This document shows, in pieces, positions 19,981 through 28,011 of a stretch of DNA of 64,000 bases (position 1 is the first letter of the stretch; each line of letters begins with the position of its first letter). The stretch lies in NCBI RefSeq assembly GCF_011290485.1, contig NZ_CP048029.1:1843155-1907154 (forward strand), in the 5' to 3' direction. The notes under the pieces were generated by a model. The model did not search any database, was not told the DNA's origin, and was given only the letters and a program-made list of their open reading frames with translations. A program made the translations under genes and the position numbers. The stretch is from Caldichromatium japonicum (lineage in GTDB: Bacteria > Pseudomonadota > Gammaproteobacteria > Chromatiales > Chromatiaceae).

Positions 19981-19999
19981 CCCTGCCCCCGGGGCAGGG
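19981..19999. other. Perfect 9-bp hairpin between tnpB and ubiV
   Basis: CCCTGCCCC and GGGGCAGGG flank a single C. It lies 26 bases past the end of ubiV (minus strand) and could act as its terminator, but no T tract follows on either strand. The sequence from 19776 to 20025 holds no other recognised feature. Confidence 0.4.
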
Positions 20000-20025
20000 C
20001 GTGAAAGCGTCCGGCAAGCGGCCAT

Positions 20026-20934
20026 CTAGATTGACATCCCCAGTCGATAGCCTGCCTGCCCAGTCCAATAGCCATCGCAGAGGCCCAGCGGTGCCCATTG
20101 GCGCAGGCGGACAGTCCCTTCGCGCGGATCTAGCTTGCCGTTTAAACAGTCCGCAAAGACGTGGACGACATCAGCGGTATGCTGAGACTGCGGGCTGATG
20201 CGCAGGAGGTCCACACCCAGGTCGCGGATCTCGGTCAAGGCGGGCAATAGGCTATGGACGGTTGCCGACTGGGTCTGGATGCCGTTGAGGTTCAAAAAGG
20301 CCTGGCCCTCTTGGGTAGTGACCAGGAGCCCGTCTGGATAATCCCCGCAACAGAAATTGCAATTGTCCTTGCCGAGCCCGCGATTGTAGGCCGTGAAACA
20401 ACGCGCCGAATAGGCAAGCGGCAGGCGGCCAAAGGCAAAGAGCTCGCATTCGACCCCAGGCGGGCGATATTTCAATAAATCAGCGACCGTAGATCGCCCG
20501 AGCTCGACCGGCATCACCCAGCGTTTGAGCCCGAGCTTGGCTAAAAAGTCGAGGGTCCGATGGTTATAGAGATTGATCGAATGACCGGCGACGAAGGGTC
20601 GGCCTTCTAAAAACCCGAGCGCCGCCAGATCCCCCGCCTCGATCAAAAACCGTTGATCGGCGCAGATGCGCTTGAGTGTCTTTAATTCCCCCTCGGATTC
20701 GATCAGCGCCAAGGTCGAGATCACCGCCTCTTTACCCGCGGCGGTGATCTGCTCAGCGATCTCCCAATAATCCTCGGGTTTGAGTTGGCGCCGTTTGGAA
20801 CAAATCGTCTCGCCGAGATAGATCACCTCGACCGGCGTCTCGATCATCTCGGCATAAAAATCAAAGACCCGCTCGCGCGGCCACAGATAGAGGATGGGGC
20901 CAAGCGAAAGTCGAGGGCGCTCTATCTCCGACAT
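20026..20934 (-). CDS. ubiV: O2-independent ubiquinone biosynthesis protein UbiV
   Basis: U32-family Fe-S protein that works with UbiU in oxygen-independent hydroxylation steps of ubiquinone synthesis. The 302-residue product has the family N-terminus (LSLGPILYLWPRERVFDFY) and the cysteine-rich centre ARCFTAYNRGLGKDNCNFCC that ligates the 4Fe-4S cluster. It lies 96 bases downstream of ubiU in the same direction. UbiT, the usual third partner, is not in the window. An anaerobic route to ubiquinone fits an anoxic phototroph. Confidence 0.92.
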   Translation of the reverse strand: MSEIERPRLSLGPILYLWPRERVFDFYAEMIETPVEVIYLGETICSKRRQLKPEDYWEIAEQITAAGKEAVISTLALIESEGELKTLKRICADQRFLIEAGDLAALGFLEGRPFVAGHSINLYNHRTLDFLAKLGLKRWVMPVELGRSTVADLLKYRPPGVECELFAFGRLPLAYSARCFTAYNRGLGKDNCNFCCGDYPDGLLVTTQEGQAFLNLNGIQTQSATVHSLLPALTEIRDLGVDLLRISPQSQHTADVVHVFADCLNGKLDPREGTVRLRQWAPLGLCDGYWTGQAGYRLGMSI

Positions 20935-21030
20935 AGTGCAACCTGTTGTTCATCCGGCATGCTGCCGATAGCTCATGGATGACCTAGATGACTGATACTC
21001 GACGACCCTCCCCCACTACCGAGGGTAGTC

Positions 21031-22026
21031 TCAATGCCAGGTGCGCTCATAGGGGCCGATGGTGGTCTGGGTCCCCTCGGACACCTGAGCGAGCATCTTG
21101 CGCCAGCTCTCTTTCGGTTGAAACGCCTGGGGATTGCGTTTACAGGCATCGATCGCCTCGCGCCAGACCTGGGTGACCTGGGTGACATAGCGGGTGCTGC
21201 GCTGGCGGCCCTCGATCTTGATCGCGCTCACCCCGGCGGCCATGAGCTCAGGCAGGATATCGAGGGTATTGAGGCTGGTCGGCTCCTCGATGGCATGACG
21301 CAGCTCACCATCCACCCAATAGCGGCCTTTGCAGATGGTCGGGTAGCCTGCGGGTTCACCCGGGGCGCGGCGCTCGAGGAGCACGCCGCCCAGCCGCGTC
21401 TCCTGACCCTGGGGGGTATCGCGCCATTCGACATGGGCCGCCGGCGAACAGGCGCCGAAGGTGTTGGGCGATTGGCCGCTGGCATAGGAGGACAACAGAC
21501 AGCGCCCCTCGACCATCACGCATAGGCTGCCAAACCCAAAGATCTCGACCGGCACGCTGATGTTTTGGATCAGCTGGGCGACCTGGGCCAGCGAGAGCAC
21601 CCGCGGCAGGACGACGCGTTTGATCCCGAAATGGTGCTGCATGAAGCCGATCGCCGCCGGACTGGTTGCTGAGCCCTGCACCGAGAGATGCAGACTGATC
21701 CCGGGATGGCGCTCGGCGGCATAGTCGAGCACCCCCATATCGGCCAGGATCAGGGCATCGATGCCCAGACCTGTAGCGCGATCGACCGCTGCTTGCCAGC
21801 GCGTCCAGTTCCCTGGCTGGGGATAGGTATTGATGGCGACAAAGACCTTGACCCGGCGGTCATGGGCATATTTGACCCCTTCGGCGATCTGTTGGTCGGT
21901 GAAATTGAGCCCAGCAAAATGGCGCGCATTAGTATCGTCGCGAAAACCGAGATACACGGCATCGGCGCCATGATCGACGGCGGCCTTGAGCATTGGCAGG
22001 TTGCCAGCAGGACAGACGAGCTCCAT
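21031..22026 (-). CDS. ubiU: O2-independent ubiquinone biosynthesis protein UbiU
   Basis: U32-family partner of UbiV. The 331-residue product starts MELVCPAGNLPMLKAAVDHG, characteristic of UbiU/YhbU, and carries cysteines in GSLCVMVEGRCLLSSY and FGACSP that fit the cluster-binding positions. It lies 21 bases after the YhcC-type radical SAM gene and is followed by ubiV, so all three are probably one transcript. Confidence 0.92.
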   Translation of the reverse strand: MELVCPAGNLPMLKAAVDHGADAVYLGFRDDTNARHFAGLNFTDQQIAEGVKYAHDRRVKVFVAINTYPQPGNWTRWQAAVDRATGLGIDALILADMGVLDYAAERHPGISLHLSVQGSATSPAAIGFMQHHFGIKRVVLPRVLSLAQVAQLIQNISVPVEIFGFGSLCVMVEGRCLLSSYASGQSPNTFGACSPAAHVEWRDTPQGQETRLGGVLLERRAPGEPAGYPTICKGRYWVDGELRHAIEEPTSLNTLDILPELMAAGVSAIKIEGRQRSTRYVTQVTQVWREAIDACKRNPQAFQPKESWRKMLAQVSEGTQTTIGPYERTWH

Positions 22027-22047
22027 GATGGATGGATCACCTCGCGA

Positions 22048-23022
22048 TCAGGCAGAATTGATGAGTTTGTAGTTGAGCGGGACGGCGCACCGAGCGCCCT
22101 GACGGGTATGGCGGCGAAAGAGTTCGGCCTCGATGGCATTGAGCACCGCCCATTTGCGGCTGCACCACTCGGGCGCCAGCAGGATCTCGGGCGATGCCGT
22201 CCCCGTCAGACGATGATAGAGCACATTGGCCGGCGTGCGCTCGATCAGATCGGCGCAGATGCCGACATAGTCCTCCAGCGTCAGGGGTTGATAGGCACCC
22301 TGCTGCCAATCGATCGCCAGGCGGGTATGTTTGACCACATGCAGGGGGTGGAGCTTGAGCCCCTCCACACCCAGTTCTAGCACCCGATCGAGCGTATTGA
22401 GCGCAGCTTCGCGCCCTTCGCCAGGCAGGCCGATGATCAGATGGGTACAGACCGGAATCCCACGCCGATGGGCGGCGGTCACCGCCGTGCGATATTCGGC
22501 AAAGCCATGACCGCGGTTGATCCGGGCCAGCGTCTGATCATCTGCCGATTGCAGGCCAAGCTCGAGCCAGACCTCCTTGCCGCGGGCACGGTAGTTGGCC
22601 AGCAGATCGAGCACCGCCTCCGAGACACAATCAGGCCGCGTGCCGACCGAAAGCCCCACGACATCTGGGTGGATCAGTGCCGCCTCATAGCGCGCGCGCA
22701 GCACCGCGATCTCGGCATAGGTATTGGTATAGGTCTGGAAATAGGCCATGAAACGCCGCGCACCCGTACGCTTGGCGAGCACCTGACGTCCGGCATCGAG
22801 CTGGGGGTCGATCTCGGGCGGGCGTTGTGCATTGGGGCCGAATGAGACATTGTTACAAAAGGTGCAGCCGCCGATGCCCTTGGTCCCATCGCGGTTGGGA
22901 CAGGTGAAGCCGGCATTGAGCGCCAGTTTATGCACCCGCTGGCCATAACGCCTCAGCAAATACTGGCCGAAGGTATTGACACGGGCGCTTAAGACACGCT
23001 CTGGACGAGTTGATGAGGACAT
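22048..23022 (-). CDS. YhcC/TIGR01212-family radical SAM protein
   Basis: Radical SAM protein of the YhcC family, related to Elp3, with an N-terminal cluster motif read as CPNRDGTKGIGGCTFCNN. The 324-residue length and the ending PEWCSRKWAVLNAIEAEL are typical. The exact reaction is not established. It lies first in a three-gene run with ubiU and ubiV. Confidence 0.85.
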   Translation of the reverse strand: MSSSTRPERVLSARVNTFGQYLLRRYGQRVHKLALNAGFTCPNRDGTKGIGGCTFCNNVSFGPNAQRPPEIDPQLDAGRQVLAKRTGARRFMAYFQTYTNTYAEIAVLRARYEAALIHPDVVGLSVGTRPDCVSEAVLDLLANYRARGKEVWLELGLQSADDQTLARINRGHGFAEYRTAVTAAHRRGIPVCTHLIIGLPGEGREAALNTLDRVLELGVEGLKLHPLHVVKHTRLAIDWQQGAYQPLTLEDYVGICADLIERTPANVLYHRLTGTASPEILLAPEWCSRKWAVLNAIEAELFRRHTRQGARCAVPLNYKLINSA

Positions 23023-23370
23023 GGAGTACGGTCAAGCGACAGGCGACCAGACAACGAGAGATCCCGAGCGAACCAGTTTGGATCATACGTCAGCTTTGCA
23101 GTCAGCGCTATCCTTTCGCGTGGGCTTAAGGCAGCTGCCCAGCTGGCGGATTAAGGCTAGGCCGAGGGGCCTGACTGGAGAATATCATCGCCAGCGGCAA
23201 GCCCTCTGCATCCAGTAGGCACTGCGCCCGGGTGAGCAAGGGGCCGTCATTTCGGCGACGCGCCACTGACTATCCTGCGGGACGAGAGAAGAGAGGTGGC
23301 CCTTGCGAGGACGGCAGGCAGGGACCTTTACCTACAGCGACCTTCAATCACTCAAACGGCTCGATCAGAG
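23023..23370. other. Intergenic region, no gene recognised
   Basis: This separates the divergent yhcC-type and sua5 genes and should hold both promoters. A minus-strand stretch near 23170-23290 reads like protein only if one base is added (TAPLLTRAQCLLDAEGLPL), so it may be a gene relic. I cannot name it. Confidence 0.35.
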
Positions 23371-24369
23371 ATGGATATCCCAACGCGTGTTGAAACGACC
23401 CCGGCCCAGATCCAAGAGGCCGCTGCCATTTTACGCCGGGGCGGTGTGGTTGCCTTTCCCACCGAGACGGTCTATGGCCTGGGGGCCGATGCCCGACAGG
23501 AAACGGCAGTCAGGCGGGTCTTTGCGATCAAGGGTCGGCCCGCCGATCATCCCTTGATCGTCCATCTGGCGAGCGCCGAGGGGTTGAGGGACTGGGCCCA
23601 GGCGGTGCCGGAGGCGGCCTGGGTGCTCGCTGAACGCTTCTGGCCTGGACCCCTGACCCTGGTCCTACCGCGTGCAGCGCATGTCCTAGATGCCGTCACT
23701 GGCGGCCAGACAAGCGTGGCCCTGCGCGTCCCCGCCCATCCGCTTGCCCTGGCGCTCATCCGTGCCGCCGGCCCCTTGGTCGCCCCCTCGGCCAATCGTT
23801 TCGGGCGTCTGTCGCCCACCTGTGCCGAGCATGTAAAGGCCGAATTGGGCAAGGCCCTGGATCTGATCCTCGACGGTGGCCCCTGTCGGATCGGTGTAGA
23901 GTCCACCATCTTGAGCCTGCTCGATGACACCCCGCGGATCCTCAGACCCGGGGTCATCACCCCCGAGGCGATCGAAACAGTCTTGGGTCGGCCTGTGGCC
24001 ATGCACGGCAGCAGGGTGCGCGCCCCCGGCACCCTAAGCGCCCACTATGCGCCGCGCACACCGCTTGTCCTCTTGCTGGCCCAGGAGGTCCCCCAGCAGA
24101 CCGCTGAATGGGTGGCGCAAGGCTGGCGGGTGGCGGTCCTGGGGTGCGGCGAGCCTGCTGGCCGCTGGCCTGCAGGCGTCCAGCGCCTGGCCTTGCCTGA
24201 CCGCCCGGCTGAGTATGCCTGTGGGCTATATGCTAGCCTGCGGGCATTGGATGCCGCTGGCGTTGATCTGATCCTGGTTGAGGAACCGCCCCTGGACCCG
24301 GCGTGGTTGGCGGTCCAGGACCGCCTGCGGCGCGCCGCTGCGACCTTTAGCAAGAAGGGGTCCTCGTGA
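23371..24369 (+). CDS. Threonylcarbamoyl-AMP synthase, Sua5 type
   Basis: Makes threonylcarbamoyl-AMP from threonine, bicarbonate and ATP for the t6A modification of tRNA. The YrdC domain fills the first 200 residues (GGVVAFPTETVYGLGADA, then KGRPADHPLIVHLAS), and a Sua5 C-terminal domain follows (APGTLSAHYAPRTPLVLL). At 332 residues it is the long Sua5 form and not the short TsaC form. I choose the ATG at 23371 over the upstream in-frame start at 23296, which adds a non-conserved leader. A second YrdC-fold protein, YciO, lies at 52572. Confidence 0.88.
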   Translation: MDIPTRVETTPAQIQEAAAILRRGGVVAFPTETVYGLGADARQETAVRRVFAIKGRPADHPLIVHLASAEGLRDWAQAVPEAAWVLAERFWPGPLTLVLPRAAHVLDAVTGGQTSVALRVPAHPLALALIRAAGPLVAPSANRFGRLSPTCAEHVKAELGKALDLILDGGPCRIGVESTILSLLDDTPRILRPGVITPEAIETVLGRPVAMHGSRVRAPGTLSAHYAPRTPLVLLLAQEVPQQTAEWVAQGWRVAVLGCGEPAGRWPAGVQRLALPDRPAEYACGLYASLRALDAAGVDLILVEEPPLDPAWLAVQDRLRRAAATFSKKGSS

Positions 24370-24411
24370 GGCGGCAATGACGCCTGGCCAGTACCTCGGC
24401 CGCTCTCCAAG

Positions 24412-25470
24412 ATGCCCACCCTGATAGACCCTCAGGCAGTTGTAGCCCAGATCAAAGACTGGGGCCGGGGGCTCGGCTTTCAGCAGGTCGGGGTCGCGGA
24501 CACCGATCTTGCCAAGGCCGAGGCGCATCTGTGGGGATGGCTTGCCCGCGGCTATCACGGCGAGATGGCCTTTATGGCCCGTCATGGCAGCAAACGCACC
24601 CGTCCGTCCGAGCTGGTCCCCGGGACCCTAAGCGTGATCAGCGTGCGCATGGACTATCGGCCAGAACCCGAGGTCCAGATGCGCAAACAGCTTGCAGACC
24701 CGGCTGCGGCCTTTATCTCGCGTTATGCCCTGGGGCGGGATTATCACAAGGTGCTGCGCCAGCGTTTGCAACGACTGGCTCAACGCCTCACCGAGACGAT
24801 CGGCCCCTTTGGCTACCGGGTCTTTGTGGATTCAGCCCCGGTGATGGAAAAGCCGCTGGCGGCCAAGGCGGGGCTTGGCTGGATCGGCAAACACAGCAAT
24901 CTCATCCATCCGCGCGCCGGTTCCTGGTTCTTTCTCGGCGAGATCTATACAGATCTCCCCCTCCCCCCTGACCAGCCCATCCCCGACCACTGCGGGCGCT
25001 GTAGCCGTTGTCTTCAGGCCTGTCCGACCGGGGCGATTGTAGCCCCTTATCAGGTCGATGCCAGGCGCTGTGTGTCTTATCTGACGATTGAGCTCAAGGG
25101 GGCGATCCCCGAGGACCTGCGCCCCTTGCTCGGCAATCGGATCTTCGGCTGCGATGATTGTCAGATCGCCTGTCCCTGGAACCGCTTTGCGCTCAATACC
25201 GCCGAGCAGGACTTTGCTTCCCGCCATAGCCTAGATACCGCAACCCTGATCGCGCTCTTCGCCTGGGACGAAGAGACCTTTTTCAAATACACCGCCGGCT
25301 CAGCGATCCGGCGGATCGGCTATGAGCGCTGGTTGCGCAACCTGGCAGTGGCCTTGGGAAACGCCCAGCCGGTGGATGAGGTGCGCCTGGCTTTGAAGTC
25401 GCGCCTTAACCATCCAAGCCCCCTGGTGCGCGAACATGTCGCCTGGGCGCTGAGACGGACCGGCGGTTAG
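24412..25470 (+). CDS. queG: Epoxyqueuosine reductase QueG
   Basis: Cobalamin and Fe-S enzyme that reduces epoxyqueuosine in tRNA, the final step of queuosine synthesis. The 352-residue product has two 4Fe-4S motifs, CGRCSRCLQACPTGAI (about residue 195) and CDDCQIACPWNR (about 248), and a C-terminal HEAT-like tail. It starts 42 bases after sua5 in the same direction. The normal stop is TAG, which shows that amber terminates ordinary genes here. Confidence 0.95.
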   Translation: MPTLIDPQAVVAQIKDWGRGLGFQQVGVADTDLAKAEAHLWGWLARGYHGEMAFMARHGSKRTRPSELVPGTLSVISVRMDYRPEPEVQMRKQLADPAAAFISRYALGRDYHKVLRQRLQRLAQRLTETIGPFGYRVFVDSAPVMEKPLAAKAGLGWIGKHSNLIHPRAGSWFFLGEIYTDLPLPPDQPIPDHCGRCSRCLQACPTGAIVAPYQVDARRCVSYLTIELKGAIPEDLRPLLGNRIFGCDDCQIACPWNRFALNTAEQDFASRHSLDTATLIALFAWDEETFFKYTAGSAIRRIGYERWLRNLAVALGNAQPVDEVRLALKSRLNHPSPLVREHVAWALRRTGG

Positions 25471-25496
25471 GTATAAGGCAGGATGGACAAGCATAG

Positions 25497-25522
25497 GGCG
25501 GATGAGCGCAGCGAGATCCGCC
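25497..25522. repeat. REP-like intergenic hairpin
   Basis: GGCGGAT and ATCCGCC form a 7-bp stem around GAGCGCAGCGAG, between the convergent ends of queG and the response-regulator gene. This resembles the common REP-type hairpins in proteobacterial intergenic regions and may help end transcription from both sides. Confidence 0.55.
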
Positions 25523-25583
25523 ACGCCAAGGCGTTTGGATGGTTGGTAGACGGCGCTTTGTTTGTGCAGCCCAGGGGTCGGGA

Positions 25584-26231
25584 CTAGGGGTTGCGCCGCT
25601 CACACAGCCCGCGTTCGACGGCGATCACCGCCGCCTCGACCCGCGAATGGACCTCAAGTTTGCGCAGGATCGCCTTGACATGCAGCTTGACCGTGCCCTC
25701 GCTGATCCCCAGTGCGCGGGCAATGGCCTTGTTGCTCAAGCCCTCGGCAAGATGACAGAGGATCTCGTGTTCGCGCGGGGTCAGCTCGGCAAGCCCGCTG
25801 GGCGGTGTGGGGCGCGAGTCACCGCGTACCGCGCGCGCCAGGATCCCGGTCAGTTCGGGCGCCACCACCGTCTGGCCTTGGACGATCTCGCCTAAGGCTG
25901 AGATCAGGGCATCCGGTTCCATGTCCTTGAGCAGATAGCCCTGGGCCCCGGCCTGCAGGGATTCGATGACATCGCGCTCCTCGGCGCTGGTGGTCAACAT
26001 GGCGATGGGGAGATCCGGATAGAGGGCGCGCAATCGACGCAAGAGCTCCAGACCGCTCATCCCTGGCAGACGCATGTCTAACAACACCACCTCCGGTCGG
26101 GTCTCGGCCACTTGCTGGAGACCGGTCTGGGCATCGCCGACTGCCGCCACGACCTCGATGCCACGCCGTTCCAAGAGCTCTTGGAGCCCAAAGCGAAACA
26201 GGGCATGGTCATCGATCAAGAGGATCCGCAT
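25584..26231 (-). CDS. NarL/FixJ-type response regulator
   Basis: A two-domain regulator of 215 residues. The receiver domain has the acidic pair in LLIDDHALFR and the phospho-acceptor Asp in VVLLDMRLPGMSG (about residue 53). The C-terminal LuxR-type helix-turn-helix is LTPREHEILCHLAEGLSNKAIA. The ATG overlaps the kinase stop (TGATG), so the pair is translationally coupled. The target genes cannot be told from the sequence. Confidence 0.9.
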   Translation of the reverse strand: MRILLIDDHALFRFGLQELLERRGIEVVAAVGDAQTGLQQVAETRPEVVLLDMRLPGMSGLELLRRLRALYPDLPIAMLTTSAEERDVIESLQAGAQGYLLKDMEPDALISALGEIVQGQTVVAPELTGILARAVRGDSRPTPPSGLAELTPREHEILCHLAEGLSNKAIARALGISEGTVKLHVKAILRKLEVHSRVEAAVIAVERGLCERRNP

Positions 26232-27988
26232 CAGGCCGCCTCCGCGTGGGATGGCCGTCGCGCCGGATGGGTCGCGACCTCGAAGATCACCTCCACCCGG
26301 GTCCCCTCCCCAGGTTCGCTCTCGATGCGCAGCTCTGCGCCGATGCGCCGCGCCCGCTCTTGCATGATCGACAGCCCGATATGCTCGCCGGCATGGCTGC
26401 GCTCATCCGGCAGCTCAAAGCCGATCCCATCATCCTCGATGAGCAGGACATGGCGCCCGCCCGCCTCCCGTGTCAGCAAGACCCGCACCGTATGGGCCTG
26501 GGCATGCTTGCGGATGTTGGCCATGGACTCCTGGGCGATGCGCAAGAGATGCAGCTCCTGTGTGGCCGAGAGGGCAAAGGGGCGACAGTCGTTTTGAAAC
26601 AGGACATGGGCGCCGGTCTCGCGCCCCAGCCTTTGGGTGAGCTTTTCCAGGGCCGGTACCAGACCACAGCGATCGAGCGGCGCACGAAAGCTGGCCAAGA
26701 GCTCGCGCAACTCGGTATGCGCCTCATCCAAACCGTTGCGGATGCGCATAAGGTCCTGGCGCGCCTCAGCCGAGATCGGACAGCTCGCCATGGCATCATC
26801 GAGCATGCGGAACTGAAATCTCAGGCTCGCCAGGGTTTGGGCCAATGAGTCATGCAGCTCATGGGCCAAGGCATTGCGCTCCTCGATGAGTGCCAACCGC
26901 CGCGCCTCATCGTCCGAGCGCTGTTTGGCGATAGCCATCCCCAGGTGATGCCCGATGGTCAATAAGAGATCCATGATGTCCTCGCGTCCCTTAAGCCCTG
27001 GCCGGTCGATAAACAGGCTATAGACGCCGAGCAGCTCATTCTGATGTTCGAGGGGGACGGTGACCACCTCGATCTCGGAGCTGGCGAACATCCGCCGGCC
27101 ATAGACCCGCGAGCAATAACGGACGTTATTGTCGCAGAGGATATCGCCAGGCGCGAGCACATTGCCGCATAGACAGAGATCGACCGGCGTCATCTCCGAT
27201 TCGCCGACCAGATCATCGTTCAGCCCGATCGAGCCAACCAGGCGGTGCGTGCCATCAGGCAGGACCAGGCGCACGGTGGCGGCGCGCGCATTGACCATTT
27301 CCTTGAGCACGCGCAGGAAGCGCAATAACAGCGCCTCGACACTTTCAACCTCGTGGATGCTGGCGGCGACGTCATACAGGATCTTGAGCGAAGCTGTCTT
27401 TTGCGCCAGCCGCCGGGTCTGACGCGCCACCCGCTCATCAAGCTCATCATAGAGTTCGGTGAGCTCGGCATTCAGGCTACGGATATCGTGGGCGATGCCG
27501 CGCAGGATCCCTGTCTCGTTGAGGCTATCACTTGCCCCAGGTTCACCCTGGCAGACCTGGGCCAGCGAGTGTTCCAGATGCACCAGGGGGCGCAAGAGAC
27601 GCCGATAGAGGCGCTGCCAGATCAAGACCGCAGACCCCGCGGCGGTGGCGAGCAGGGCGATCCCCAGGCCCAAGACCCAGGATGCCTCGGGCCAGACCAG
27701 AGCGAACACCAGGGCAGCGCCTAAACCGGACAGCGTACCCATCAGGATCCAGAGCGGCCAGGTCAGACCGAGCGCCTGCCGGAGCGCACAGAGCCTTGTC
27801 TCGAGATCGGCGACACCGGCATCCAGAGGAGTCCGCCGTATCGGGAGCTCCCGCGCGCCCGCTACCGCACCGCCGCCGCAACGGCAGACGCCAAGACAAA
27901 ACGAAAGCGCCGCCCAAGCGTCTTTAAGCCGGGTACGCAGTGTATCGAAGGATGGCGATCCAGTGGCAGGCGATTGCGCAGACATCAA
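26231..27988 (-). CDS. NarX-like sensor histidine kinase with GAF domain
   Basis: HisKA_3-family kinase, cognate to the following response regulator. Two membrane segments (about residues 75-125) lead into a HAMP-like linker, then a GAF domain (about 205-365), then the dimerisation/phosphorylation box ALAHELHDSLAQTLA (about 385) and an ATPase domain (DDGIGFELPDE). Unlike NarX, there is little sequence between the two membrane segments, so it probably senses a cytoplasmic signal. The GAF domain carries four cysteines (CLCGN, ILCDN, RYCSR). The first 70 residues are unusual (FCLGVCRCGGG), so the true start may be further in. Confidence 0.82.
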   Translation of the reverse strand: MMSAQSPATGSPSFDTLRTRLKDAWAALSFCLGVCRCGGGAVAGARELPIRRTPLDAGVADLETRLCALRQALGLTWPLWILMGTLSGLGAALVFALVWPEASWVLGLGIALLATAAGSAVLIWQRLYRRLLRPLVHLEHSLAQVCQGEPGASDSLNETGILRGIAHDIRSLNAELTELYDELDERVARQTRRLAQKTASLKILYDVAASIHEVESVEALLLRFLRVLKEMVNARAATVRLVLPDGTHRLVGSIGLNDDLVGESEMTPVDLCLCGNVLAPGDILCDNNVRYCSRVYGRRMFASSEIEVVTVPLEHQNELLGVYSLFIDRPGLKGREDIMDLLLTIGHHLGMAIAKQRSDDEARRLALIEERNALAHELHDSLAQTLASLRFQFRMLDDAMASCPISAEARQDLMRIRNGLDEAHTELRELLASFRAPLDRCGLVPALEKLTQRLGRETGAHVLFQNDCRPFALSATQELHLLRIAQESMANIRKHAQAHTVRVLLTREAGGRHVLLIEDDGIGFELPDERSHAGEHIGLSIMQERARRIGAELRIESEPGEGTRVEVIFEVATHPARRPSHAEAA

Positions 27989-28011
27989 GACAAGGGGTCT
28001 AATCGGGCCTT

